Source: Clostridia bacterium
GTDB taxonomy: Bacteria > Bacillota > Clostridia > Lachnospirales > Cellulosilyticaceae
Length of the DNA: 64,000 nucleotides
Assembly (NCBI GenBank): GCA_029239755.1
Contig: JARBUI010000019.1
Location: 20,633-84,632 of the forward strand
Direction of reading: 5' to 3'
Shown here: piece by piece, positions 44,713 through 53,520 of the stretch
How positions within the stretch are numbered: position 1 is the stretch's first letter
Layout: each line of letters starts with the position of its first letter
Made by a program: the position numbers and the translations under genes
The notes under the pieces: model-generated
The model's input: the letters and a program-made list of their open reading frames with translations, nothing else
Databases searched by the model: none
What the model was told of the DNA's origin: nothing

Positions 44713-46131
44713 CTATACTCTTTTAAAACGTACGCCTTCTCTAGTGTCTTCTATAATAATACCATTATCCTTTAAAAACTCGCGTACTCTATCAGCTTCT
44801 TTAAAATCTTTTGCCTTTTTAGCTTGTGTTCTCTTTTCAATATACTCTTGTATTTGTTCATCTGTTAGTCCATCTTGTCTGCTGCTTTGATGTGTATAAA
44901 GTATTCCCAAAATATCTGTCAACTTTATAAAAAGCTCATAAACTTTTAATATAAAAGGCTGAGTAGCGCCTTCTTTTGCATAACTATTTGCAAACTTAAC
45001 AAGTTCAAAGATAATACTTAGGGCATCTGCAGTATTAAAGTCATCTTGCATAGCCTCATGAAAACGGGCTTCAAAGTTAGGCAATTCTTCTAAAAGCTTT
45101 AATTCTTCATTTGTTATTTGTTCTTCTTTTGAGTGAGATTTTGCAAACTCTAAAGTAGTTTTGGCATTTTTGATACGATCAAGACCATTTTTTGCAGCCT
45201 CCATCAGTTCACCGCTGAAGTTAAGCGGACTTCTGTAATGTGCACTTAGCATAAAAAATCTAACTGTATCATAGCCAAATGCCTCTCCTACCTCGCGGAG
45301 CGTTTTAAAGTTCCCAAGAGATTTAGACATCTTTTTATTGTCGATATTAAGGAAACTGTTGTGCATCCAGTAATTAGAAAAAGGTGCCTCATTTGCTCCC
45401 TCACTTTGAGCAATTTCATTTTCATGATGAGGAAAAACTAAATCTTCTCCTCCTGCATGAATATCGATTGTATCTCCTAAATATTTCTTTGCCATAGCAG
45501 AACATTCAATATGCCAGCCTGGTCTGCCATTACTCCATGGGCTTTCCCAAAAAGGCTCACCCTCTTTTTTAGGCTTCCACAGCACAAAATCCATTTGATT
45601 TTTTTTCTCCTCAGTTATCTCAACTCTTTCACTTCGCCCAGCTTCAAGTTCCTCTAAGACCTTTTTAGAAAGTTTGCCATACTGCGAAAAAGCCGACGTA
45701 TTGTAATAAACTGTTCCATTCACCTCATAAGCAAGTCCTTTATCAATGAGGATCTGGATCATTTTAATAATCCCATCCATTTCTTCTGTTACCCTTGGAT
45801 GATGGGTTGCACGATTAACGTTGAGGTTTTTTGCATCTTTTAGAGTTTCTTCAATATAGTAAGTTACTATTTGATCTGTTGTCTTGCCTTCTTCATTAGC
45901 TTTTTTAATAATCTTATCATCTACATCCGTAAAGTTTTGTACGTAGTTAACGTCATAACCTATACTTTCAAAATATCTTCTAACTGTATCAAATATAATA
46001 TAGGGCCTTGCATTACCAATGTGAATAAGGTTATAGACAGTAGGTCCGCACACATACATGCGTACCTTATTTTCTTCAACTGGATTAAATTGTTCTTTTT
46101 GTTTTGTTAAAGTATTGTATATCTTTATCAT
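44713..46131 (-). CDS. cysS: Cysteinyl-tRNA synthetase
   Basis: A 472-residue class I aminoacyl-tRNA synthetase. MYVCGPTVYNLIHIGNARPYIIFD contains the zinc-binding Cys and the HIGH-type motif; PGWHIECSAMA supplies further zinc ligands; KKMSKSLGNF is the KMSKS loop. The C-terminal DALR-like region is complete. It follows cysE by 14 bases and shares the cysteine T-box leader, so cysteine supply and charging are controlled together. Confidence 0.97.
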   Translation of the reverse strand: MIKIYNTLTKQKEQFNPVEENKVRMYVCGPTVYNLIHIGNARPYIIFDTVRRYFESIGYDVNYVQNFTDVDDKIIKKANEEGKTTDQIVTYYIEETLKDAKNLNVNRATHHPRVTEEMDGIIKMIQILIDKGLAYEVNGTVYYNTSAFSQYGKLSKKVLEELEAGRSERVEITEEKKNQMDFVLWKPKKEGEPFWESPWSNGRPGWHIECSAMAKKYLGDTIDIHAGGEDLVFPHHENEIAQSEGANEAPFSNYWMHNSFLNIDNKKMSKSLGNFKTLREVGEAFGYDTVRFFMLSAHYRSPLNFSGELMEAAKNGLDRIKNAKTTLEFAKSHSKEEQITNEELKLLEELPNFEARFHEAMQDDFNTADALSIIFELVKFANSYAKEGATQPFILKVYELFIKLTDILGILYTHQSSRQDGLTDEQIQEYIEKRTQAKKAKDFKEADRVREFLKDNGIIIEDTREGVRFKRV

Positions 46132-46145
46132 ATTTTTTCCTCTCT

Positions 46146-46874
46146 TTACTCATCTTCTCTATAATCATGACATATATCTCTTACTCTACATTCTTCATCA
46201 GTACAATGATACTCATGCATCTCACTCTTAACCGACAACTTATCTTCAAGTACTCTTATTTTATCCTCCAGACCCTCTATCATATTCTTAAGACCGCAAA
46301 TTTCCATTCTTATAGGGTCTGGCATTTTAACTTGATCAAGTTCATCACACGGATTAACTCTTTTACCTTTTGTTTTTACAACTTTAGCTGGATTACCTAT
46401 TACACTGCTGTCTTCTGGTACCTCTTGAAGAACCAGCGCATTGGCCGCTATTCTCGTATTATCCCCTACCTTAAATGGACCTAATACTTTAGCTCCTGTG
46501 CCAATCATAACATTATTACCTATTGTAGGATGTCTTTTGCCATGATCTTTACCCGTACCTCCAAGGGTTACACCATGATAAATAGTTACATTATCTCCTA
46601 TTTCGCATGTTTCTCCTATCACAACACCCATACCATGATCTATAAAAAGCCCTTTACCAATAGTCGCCCCAGGGTGAATCTCTATACCTGTTAATCCTCT
46701 TGATACCTGCGAAATAAGCCTCGCTAAGAAAAATCTTTTCTTTTTATATAATGAGTGACCTATTTTGTGAAAGAGCAGTGCATAAAAACATGGATATAAA
46801 AATACCTCAATACTCTTTTTAATAGCTGGATCTCTTTCTTTAATAACTTTAATTTGCTCTTTTATATACCCCAT
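46146..46874 (-). CDS. cysE: Serine O-acetyltransferase with an extended C-terminal tail
   Basis: A 242-residue CysE, the first enzyme of cysteine synthesis from serine and acetyl-CoA. Hexapeptide repeats form the catalytic left-handed helix (IHPGATIGKGLFIDHGMGVVIGETCEIGDNVTIYHGVTLGG). After the usual domain there is an additional tail of about 60 residues: a coiled-coil helix (MEICGLKNMIEGLEDKIRVLEDKL) and then a Cys/His/acidic end (EYHCTDEECRVRDICHDYREDE). The tail could mediate oligomerisation or sensing. The ATG follows GGAGGAGG. It is the first gene after the T-box. Confidence 0.94.
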   Translation of the reverse strand: MGYIKEQIKVIKERDPAIKKSIEVFLYPCFYALLFHKIGHSLYKKKRFFLARLISQVSRGLTGIEIHPGATIGKGLFIDHGMGVVIGETCEIGDNVTIYHGVTLGGTGKDHGKRHPTIGNNVMIGTGAKVLGPFKVGDNTRIAANALVLQEVPEDSSVIGNPAKVVKTKGKRVNPCDELDQVKMPDPIRMEICGLKNMIEGLEDKIRVLEDKLSVKSEMHEYHCTDEECRVRDICHDYREDE

Positions 46875-46948
46875 ATTTCCTCCTCCTTAACATTTTAAAA
46901 GGTTGCCAGGCTTCTCTAAGGTTAACCGCTGCAAGTCATTTAAGCACT

Positions 46949-47239
46949 AAAAAACTCCGCCTCCTATTCAGAGGCGAAGTTACTCGCGGTTCCACTCTGT
47001 TTAAAGCACAATAGATCCTTGTACTTTATCTTATTAGCCATATAACGTTAGCCATCCGTAGTATGCTACTTACTTTCACACACTAAACTCAAGAATGCAC
47101 TTCCTATATCTTTGTATAAAACTCTCTCAGCCAAATGAGTTTCTCTCTGCAATAACTTAGATATAGTACTCTTTCTCTCATCGTTTTTAGTTTATTTAAT
47201 AGTATATTCAACTTATTAAGTCCTTGTTAATAATGTCTA
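46949..47239 (-). promoter_or_regulatory. Cysteine T-box leader upstream of cysE-cysS
   Basis: The leader carries the conserved T-box core (AGAGTGGAACCGCGAG, on the minus strand at about 46983-46998). A terminator hairpin (GAGGCG stem, 46949-46980) ending in TTTTTT and an AGTA-type bulge near 47165 in Stem I are also present. The specifier codon in the stem I loop (GAAGTGCATTC, near 47100) reads TGC, a cysteine codon. Uncharged tRNA-Cys would stabilise the antiterminator and allow cysE-cysS transcription when cysteine is short. Confidence 0.88.
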
Positions 47240-47245
47240 TTTATT

Positions 47246-47274
47246 ATAATATACCATTTTTATACTTTGAGCAA
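47246..47274 (-). promoter_or_regulatory. Promoter of the cysE-cysS operon
   Basis: On the minus strand TTGCTC (47269-47274) and TATTAT (47246-47251) are 17 bases apart; the T-box stem I begins about 50 bases downstream. Confidence 0.65.
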
Positions 47275-47301
47275 CTTCCTCTTACTAAACTTTTATTCTT
47301 T

Positions 47302-47363
47302 TAATGGTTTGTATTAAATTTAATGATTTGTATTAAATTTAATGATTTGTATTAAATTTAATA
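47302..47363. repeat. Three-copy 20-bp tandem repeat
   Basis: TAATGATTTGTATTAAATTT occurs three times in direct tandem (47302-47361; the first copy with one G for A), followed by a partial copy. It lies between the promoter of cysE and the phosphatase gene start. Confidence 0.8.
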
Positions 47364-47438
47364 ATCCTTATAAAATTTGATAGGCTAAATTAAATTTGAT
47401 ATACTATATCAAAACGCATTCAAACTATAGGAGCTGTT

Positions 47439-48071
47439 ATGAAAACTACATTATTACTTATTAGACATGGTGAAACGAAATGGAATGTTCTTGGTAAATT
47501 TCAAGGTATACAAAATATAGATTTGTCTGAGGTTGGTATGTATCAAGCAGATCTTCTTCGCCAAAGATTAGATGGAGATTTTGATGGCGTATACACCAGT
47601 CCCCTAAACCGCGCATTAACTACCGCCAAGGTCATTTGTAAAGGCTCACCTCTTTCTCCTGTCCCTATCAAAGAGTTAACTGAAATACACTTTGGTTCTT
47701 GGGAAGGACTTACCTATAAAGAAATTAAAGATACCTATCCTGATCATTTTTCGAAATGGCGGACTGATACAACAGTTGGTCCCATGTATGACGGAGAGCT
47801 TAGTATACAAAATGCTAGCTTACGAGCAAAAACATGTATTCTGAGTCTTGTATCAAAGCATCCAGGGCAAAAAATAGTTATTGTTTCCCACGGCGGGCTA
47901 ATTAAAGCCGCACTTATTGGTCTCTTTAATTGGCAAATGACTATGTATCACCAAATGATTTTAGGAAATACTTGTATTACAACTATTCAGTTTGATAGTA
48001 AGCTTTCTCCTATACTCACAGGCTTAAACGATACAAGTCATCTTATAGCTCATACGCCTTACAGCATTTAG
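47439..48071 (+). CDS. Histidine phosphatase family protein (phosphoglycerate mutase-like)
   Basis: A 210-residue phosphatase of the RHG superfamily. The catalytic His lies in LIRHGETKWN near the N-terminus; TSPLNRALTTAKVI, the Glu in LTEIHFGSWEGLT and the second His in IVSHGGLIKAAL complete the active site. Relatives include cobalamin-pathway and broad-specificity phosphatases, so the substrate is open. AGGAGC precedes the ATG. The gene converges with the microprotein gene at 48075. Confidence 0.9.
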   Translation: MKTTLLLIRHGETKWNVLGKFQGIQNIDLSEVGMYQADLLRQRLDGDFDGVYTSPLNRALTTAKVICKGSPLSPVPIKELTEIHFGSWEGLTYKEIKDTYPDHFSKWRTDTTVGPMYDGELSIQNASLRAKTCILSLVSKHPGQKIVIVSHGGLIKAALIGLFNWQMTMYHQMILGNTCITTIQFDSKLSPILTGLNDTSHLIAHTPYSI

Positions 48072-48074
48072 AAA

Positions 48075-48215
48075 CTAATCGTTGCCGCTCCCATTGCCAT
48101 TGCCGCATATGATGACTTTCGTATTCTTTCCTCTTGTAAGACAAACTACGATAACCATGATGATAATCCAAAACCACTTTTCTTCATAAAACCGTTTTTC
48201 TTTTATTGCTTGCAT
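48075..48215 (-). CDS. 46-residue single-pass membrane microprotein
   Basis: An ORF of 46 codons with an ATG at 48215 nine bases after GGAGG. The product begins with a charged MQAIKEKRFYEEKWFW, has one strongly hydrophobic helix (WIIIMVIVVCL, about 16-26), a basic RGK stop-transfer and ends GNGNGSGND. Such small proteins resemble sporulation membrane peptides or regulators of membrane enzymes, but no family is recognised. The gene is separated by only 3 bases from the end of the convergent phosphatase gene. Confidence 0.6.
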   Translation of the reverse strand: MQAIKEKRFYEEKWFWIIIMVIVVCLTRGKNTKVIICGNGNGSGND

Positions 48216-48491
48216 GATTATTATCCTCCATATGCGTATAGTTTATAGTATTATATAAAAAGAATTACTATATTTTTAATTTTTTTGTCATACTATCCCT
48301 TTATTTTTGAGTTAGATTAGATTAAAATATAATGATAACAACTTTTAATCATATGAAAATTATGATTTACATGTATAATAATATGTAAAATGTATAAACA
48401 CATCTAAAACTGTGTTACATATATTTATTATAATCCATATTTTAACTTTTTAAAATATAATAAATTATCTTTTATAAGTGAGGGAAATACT

Positions 48492-50150
48492 GTGTCTATG
48501 GAAAATACTACATCTAATTTTATAAGAAATATTGTTGCTGAAGATCTCCAAACTGGTAAGCATAATGAAATTATTACCCGTTTTCCGCCAGAGCCAAATG
48601 GCTACTTGCATGTAGGCCATGCTAAATCTATTGTTTTAAATTTTGGACTTGCCGATGAGTTTAAAGGAAAAACAAATCTAAGATTCGATGACACCAATCC
48701 AGTTAAAGAAGATACTGAATATGTAGAATCTATTAAAGAGGACGTGAAATGGCTGGGTTTTGATTGGGACAACCTTTATTTTGCTTCTGATTATTTTGAT
48801 GAAATGTATGACAGAGCTGTTCTTTTAATTAAAAAAGGCAAGGCTTATGTTTGTGACTTAACTGCAGAACAAATTAAAGAATACCGTGGCACCCTTACTG
48901 TTCCTGGTACTCAAAGCCCTTATTCCGAAAGAAGTGTTGAAGAAAATCTTGATTTATTTGAGCGTATGAAAAAAGGTGAGTTTAAAGACGGCGAAAAGGT
49001 TCTGCGTGCTAAAATTGATATGGCTTCTTCTAATATTAACATGCGTGACCCTATTATCTATAGAATAGCTCATGCAACCCACCACAACACTGGAGATAAA
49101 TGGTGTATTTATCCTATGTATGACTTCGCCCATCCTCTTGAAGATGCAATAGAAGGTATTACACATTCTATTTGTACCCTTGAGTTTGAAGCACATAGAC
49201 CTCTTTATGATTGGTTTGTTAGAGAATGTGAAATGGCATACATTCCAAGACAAATTGAGTTTGCAAGACTTAATATGACTAATACTGTAATGAGTAAAAG
49301 AAAATTAAAACTCTTAGTTGATGAAGCCATTGTAGATGGCTGGGATGATCCTCGTATGCCTACTATTGCAGGACTTAGAAGACGTGGCTATACTCCTGAA
49401 GCTATTCGTAACTTCTGCCGCGAAATAGGCGTTGCTAAAGGTGATTCAACAGTAGACAGTCAAATGCTTGATTTCTTCCTTCGTGAAGATTTACAGCCTA
49501 AAGCGGTTCTTGCTATGGCTGTTCTAAAACCTCTCAAACTTGTTATTACGAACTACCCAGAAGATCAAACAGAAATGGTAGAAGTTGAGAATAACGCTAA
49601 TAACGAAGAAGCTGGGACAAGACTTGTTCCTTTTTCTCGTGAACTCTATATTGAACAAGAAGATTTTATGGAAGAACCAGTTAAGAAATACTTCAGGCTA
49701 TTCCCTGGCAATGAAGTAAGGCTTAAAGGTGCTTACTTTGTTAAATGCACCGATGTAGTTAAAGATGAAAATGGTAATGTTACTGAAGTACACTGTACCT
49801 ATGATCCAGAAACCAAAAGCGGCTCTGGCTTTACTGGCAGAAAAGTAAAAGCTACTATTCATTGGGTAGATGCTCAGACTGCCTCACCAGCAGAGTTTAG
49901 ACTTTTTGAACCGCTTATTTTAGATGATGCTCCTGAAAATGAAGGCAAACACTTTTTAGAACAAATCAACCCACATTCACTTGAAGTGCTTGATGGCTAT
50001 ATAGAAAATGCAGCTTTTAAAGATGCGATGCCTCTCGATAAGTTCCAACTTGTTAGAAATGGTTTCTTTACAGTAGATTCAAAATATACTACCAGCGAAA
50101 AACTTGTATTTAATAGAATTGTTTCTTTAAAAAGTTCTTTTAAGCTTTAA
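48492..50150 (+). CDS. glnS: Glutaminyl-tRNA synthetase
   Basis: A 552-residue class I synthetase that charges tRNA-Gln directly. Motifs: [26 protein letters not shown] (HIGH-type), [26 protein letters not shown] (KMSKS) and C-terminal anticodon-binding domain typical of GlnRS rather than GluRS. The start is a GTG at 48492 seven bases from GAGGG; an ATG two codons later is the alternative. A leader of some 275 bases precedes it without a recognised T-box. Many Firmicutes lack GlnRS and use the GatCAB route, so this is a notable presence. Confidence 0.95.
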   Translation: MSMENTTSNFIRNIVAEDLQTGKHNEIITRFPPEPNGYLHVGHAKSIVLNFGLADEFKGKTNLRFDDTNPVKEDTEYVESIKEDVKWLGFDWDNLYFASDYFDEMYDRAVLLIKKGKAYVCDLTAEQIKEYRGTLTVPGTQSPYSERSVEENLDLFERMKKGEFKDGEKVLRAKIDMASSNINMRDPIIYRIAHATHHNTGDKWCIYPMYDFAHPLEDAIEGITHSICTLEFEAHRPLYDWFVRECEMAYIPRQIEFARLNMTNTVMSKRKLKLLVDEAIVDGWDDPRMPTIAGLRRRGYTPEAIRNFCREIGVAKGDSTVDSQMLDFFLREDLQPKAVLAMAVLKPLKLVITNYPEDQTEMVEVENNANNEEAGTRLVPFSRELYIEQEDFMEEPVKKYFRLFPGNEVRLKGAYFVKCTDVVKDENGNVTEVHCTYDPETKSGSGFTGRKVKATIHWVDAQTASPAEFRLFEPLILDDAPENEGKHFLEQINPHSLEVLDGYIENAAFKDAMPLDKFQLVRNGFFTVDSKYTTSEKLVFNRIVSLKSSFKL

Positions 50151-50190
50151 AGATAAGGTGATTTTTAAATATTAACTTTCAATAAACACT

Positions 50191-50242
50191 AAAGCAGACA
50201 TAGGACAAGGTTATTCCAATACCTTATCCTATGTCTGCTTTT
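50191..50242. terminator. Bidirectional terminator between glnS and the GH32 gene
   Basis: Arms 50191-50211 and 50221-50241 form a 21-bp stem with one mismatch, with AAA and TTT at the ends. It serves convergent glnS and the sucrose operon. Confidence 0.85.
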
Positions 50243-50245
50243 AGT

Positions 50246-51781
50246 TTACTTAATAATCAAATCCCATTTGACAATATCAACTAAAATAAGCTGATCACTC
50301 ATCATCTCTATATCATCATCTTCTATATTAGAATAAACAGTAGATGACATTGTTCCTTCTCCCTCATTCGCAAAAATTTCTATTGAATACCTGTCTATAA
50401 AAATCCTCAATTTTACCTTATTGTCATAGAGATTTACAGGCATGGTTCTCCTATTTAATCCATCTATCCCGCTTTTACTGTTTGATCTGTCAAACGTAAG
50501 GATTTGGAGACTCGTATCATAAATAACTTCTGTATAAGCATCTTTGCCTTTCATTAATTTGATTTCAAACCTTTTTGACTCTTTTACATCGATATCTATC
50601 TGCAGTTCTATTTGTCGCCCTTTAATACCTAAAAATTTTGATATACCCTGCACTTTTACATTTCTATACCTAACTTCATTTTGCCTATACTTTTCTATTT
50701 CTTTTACAGGTACCTGAATTAGCCTATCCGCCTTTAACTTAAGTTCTCTAGGCAATGTCATAGCTCCTGCCCACCCTAAATGGCTTGAAGGAATATTGCG
50801 CTCCCATAACTGCATCCATGCAATCATAATCCTCCTGCCATCCGGTGTTTCTAGTGTTTGTGGTGCATAAAAATCCAGTCCATAATCTATTTCATCATAA
50901 CTGCTGCAGATATACTCGCCTCTAAAATAATCTAACTTGCCTATCATATATATTGTTCCATATTCGTTATGAAATCTATGCTCTTCTTTTTTCATCTCCT
51001 GCGGGGAGATAAGCAGTATATCTTTTTCATTTAATTCAAAAACGTCAGGGCACTCCCACATACGCCCTATTTTATTGTCACTTTTCAGCATGGTGCCAAC
51101 ATACTTCCACTCTAATAGATTATCTGATTGATAGAGTATTATTTGGCCGCTTCCGTCATTATGTCTGCTCCCAACTGCTGCATAGTATATATTTCCCTTC
51201 TTCCAAATCTTAGGATCTCTAAAATCAGCTAAGCTGCAGCCGTGAGGTATTTGATGTGTTCCTATTACCGGATTGCTTTCTAATTTTATATATGTATATC
51301 CATTTCCTACAGCAAGGCATTGTACTTGCCTGCTAAGGCCAACACTATCGGGTTTTTCATAGCTGTTTCCAGTATACATAAGCACATGCATATTTTCTGC
51401 CTGAAGGCCAGTACCTGAAAAACAACCCTCATGGTCATAAAACTGATCTGGGGCTAAAACTATCTCCCGATGTTCCCACTTAATAAAGTCCCTTGTTACC
51501 GCATGCCCCCAATGCATAGGCCCCCATTTATTATCGTAAGGATGGTATTGGTAAAATAAATGGTACTCTCCTTTATAACATGAAAATCCATTAGGATCAT
51601 TTATCCATCCTATTTCTCCTGTAAAATGGTAAGCTGGTTTAAGCTGATTATTTATTTTCGCTTTATTCATCTTAATAAACTGATTGGCATCTTGAAGTAT
51701 TTGGCTAAGTCCATAGCTTTCTTCTTTAAGAATTATTTCTGCATTTTTCAAAACCCTATCCGCAGTAATCCTTTTTGTCAT
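50246..51781 (-). CDS. Sucrose-6-phosphate hydrolase / beta-fructosidase (GH32)
   Basis: A 511-residue GH32 enzyme. The nucleophile is in GEIGWINDPNGF, the stabilising Asp in ADFRDPKIW and the acid/base Glu in MWECPDVF. The five-blade propeller is followed by the beta-sandwich with EIFANEGEGTMSSTVY. No signal peptide is present, so it acts in the cytosol, on sucrose-type sugars or their 6-phosphates. It is the last gene of the sugar operon and starts 77 bases after the GH13 gene. AAGGAG precedes the ATG. Confidence 0.92.
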   Translation of the reverse strand: MTKRITADRVLKNAEIILKEESYGLSQILQDANQFIKMNKAKINNQLKPAYHFTGEIGWINDPNGFSCYKGEYHLFYQYHPYDNKWGPMHWGHAVTRDFIKWEHREIVLAPDQFYDHEGCFSGTGLQAENMHVLMYTGNSYEKPDSVGLSRQVQCLAVGNGYTYIKLESNPVIGTHQIPHGCSLADFRDPKIWKKGNIYYAAVGSRHNDGSGQIILYQSDNLLEWKYVGTMLKSDNKIGRMWECPDVFELNEKDILLISPQEMKKEEHRFHNEYGTIYMIGKLDYFRGEYICSSYDEIDYGLDFYAPQTLETPDGRRIMIAWMQLWERNIPSSHLGWAGAMTLPRELKLKADRLIQVPVKEIEKYRQNEVRYRNVKVQGISKFLGIKGRQIELQIDIDVKESKRFEIKLMKGKDAYTEVIYDTSLQILTFDRSNSKSGIDGLNRRTMPVNLYDNKVKLRIFIDRYSIEIFANEGEGTMSSTVYSNIEDDDIEMMSDQLILVDIVKWDLIIK

Positions 51782-51858
51782 CTTATCACTCCTTTCTTAT
51801 GGGTTAACACGAAGAAGAGGATAGTACAATACCATCCCCTCTTTTTACAAGCATTCTA

Positions 51859-53496
51859 TTATGTCAGTAAGTATACGACTGATTCATATGGCCTAAGTGT
51901 CATATAATCCGGTAGATAAGAGGCATCTGAATAATTACTTATAATAGGCTTACATGTATCATATTTTATTTCTTTAGGTAATATAAAATTTACTCGCTGC
52001 TCAAAAAAGTTATTAATAACTAATAACCTATCTTTTCCAAGAGTTCTTGTATAAGCAAAAATATTCGGACTTTCTTCGCATATTAAGTTGAAACTCCCAT
52101 ACACAATAACTTCCATCTGCCTTCTAAGCTTAATAAGCTTCTGATAATGATAGAATATTGAACTCTCGTCTTGAAGTGCCTTTGCAACATTTATTTCTTT
52201 GTAATTGGGATTAACTTTGATCCAAGGGGATCCCTCTGTAAACCCTGCATTTTTTTCTTCCGACCACTGCATTGGGGTTCTTGCATTATCCCGTCCATTT
52301 TCCCATATAGCTTCCATTATCTTTTTCTGTGTGAAGCCTTCTTTTATTTTCTCTCTATAAAACCCATATATCTCTATATCATCATAATCCCCAAGGTTTT
52401 CAAACTTTACATTAGTCATTCCGATTTCTTCACCTTGATAAATATAAGGAGTTCCTTTCATAAAATGAAGGAGGGTTGCAAGCATCTTAGCAGATTCTAC
52501 CCGATATTCCTGAACATTTCCTCTTTTTGATACTACCCTCGGCAAGTCATGGTTATTCCAGAACAAAGCGTTCCATCCTTCATTACCAAGCTTTGTCTGC
52601 CACTTATTTAAAACCTTTTTTAGTTTTATAAAATCTAAATCTTTCGGCAGCCATTTACTATGTACTTCATCCCAATCTACAGTTATATGTTCAAACTGGA
52701 AAATCATTGACAGCTCTTGTCTGTCTTGATTTGAATACGTTTTTGCAATTTCAGGCGTTGCACTCCATGTCTCCCCCACAGTCAGTACGTCATACTTTCC
52801 AAATGTTGCCTCATTCATTTCTTTTATATATTTATGTAAATGAGGCCCATTAGTCGTAATCTTCCTATCAATTTCTTTCCCTATAAGATCTATAACATCC
52901 ATTCTGAAGCCACTTATGCCTTTATCCAGCCACCAGTTCATCATTTTATGAATTTCATCACGCACCTTAGGATTCTCCCAGTTTAAATCTGGTTGTTCCT
53001 TAGCAAAGAGATGTGCATAATACTGCTCTGTTGTTTCATCATATTCCCAAGCTGACCCTCCAAATGCTGATTTTAAATCATTAGGCGGGCTGCCATCTGC
53101 CCCCCCACTCCGCCATATATAATAGTCTCTATAGGGACTGTCTTTAGACTTCTTCGCTTCTTTAAACCATAGATGTTTATCTGAAGTATGATTAACTACC
53201 AAGTCCATAATAATCTTAATATTACGGTCCTTAGCCTTGCTGATCAGTTCTTCCATATTTTTCATACATCCAAATTCAGGGGCCATATCGTGATAGTCGG
53301 AGATGTCATACCCATTATCTTTCATGGGGGATTGATAGACTGGAGATAACCAAATGACATCAATTCCAAGTTCTTTCAAGTAGTCTAACTTATCAGTAAT
53401 CCCCTGCAAGTCTCCTATCCCGTCACCATTTGAATCATTAAAACTTTTGGGGTATATTTGATAAACTACTGATTGATGCCACCACTTTTTCTCCAC
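51859..53496 (-). CDS. Oligo-1,6-glucosidase / alpha-glucosidase (GH13)
   Basis: A 545-residue GH13 enzyme. Regions: DVIWLSPVYQSPMKDNGYDISDY, MDLVVNHTSD, GFRMDVIDLIGK with the nucleophile Asp, VGETWSATPE with the acid/base Glu and NNHDLPRVVSKRG. The signature after the nucleophile (DVID) is that of the oligo-1,6-glucosidase/dextran glucosidase group. It is cytosolic and would cut isomaltose-type or other alpha-glucosides. The GTG start lies behind GGAGGAG. It follows sucrose phosphorylase by 24 bases. Confidence 0.92.
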   Translation of the reverse strand: MEKKWWHQSVVYQIYPKSFNDSNGDGIGDLQGITDKLDYLKELGIDVIWLSPVYQSPMKDNGYDISDYHDMAPEFGCMKNMEELISKAKDRNIKIIMDLVVNHTSDKHLWFKEAKKSKDSPYRDYYIWRSGGADGSPPNDLKSAFGGSAWEYDETTEQYYAHLFAKEQPDLNWENPKVRDEIHKMMNWWLDKGISGFRMDVIDLIGKEIDRKITTNGPHLHKYIKEMNEATFGKYDVLTVGETWSATPEIAKTYSNQDRQELSMIFQFEHITVDWDEVHSKWLPKDLDFIKLKKVLNKWQTKLGNEGWNALFWNNHDLPRVVSKRGNVQEYRVESAKMLATLLHFMKGTPYIYQGEEIGMTNVKFENLGDYDDIEIYGFYREKIKEGFTQKKIMEAIWENGRDNARTPMQWSEEKNAGFTEGSPWIKVNPNYKEINVAKALQDESSIFYHYQKLIKLRRQMEVIVYGSFNLICEESPNIFAYTRTLGKDRLLVINNFFEQRVNFILPKEIKYDTCKPIISNYSDASYLPDYMTLRPYESVVYLLT

Positions 53497-53520
53497 TTTT
53501 TTCTCCTCCTATAATGCACT

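Noticed and set aside
47302..47363. Possible CRISPR array
   Set aside because: The 20-base units are in direct tandem without spacers, and no cas gene is present.
48216..48491. T-box leader for glnS
   Set aside because: No T-box core, specifier loop or terminator/antiterminator pair is visible in the leader.
51808..51845. Hairpin between the GH13 and GH32 genes as a terminator
   Set aside because: The stem is imperfect and lacks a proper T tract on the coding strand; it may be an RNA processing signal, so it was not listed.
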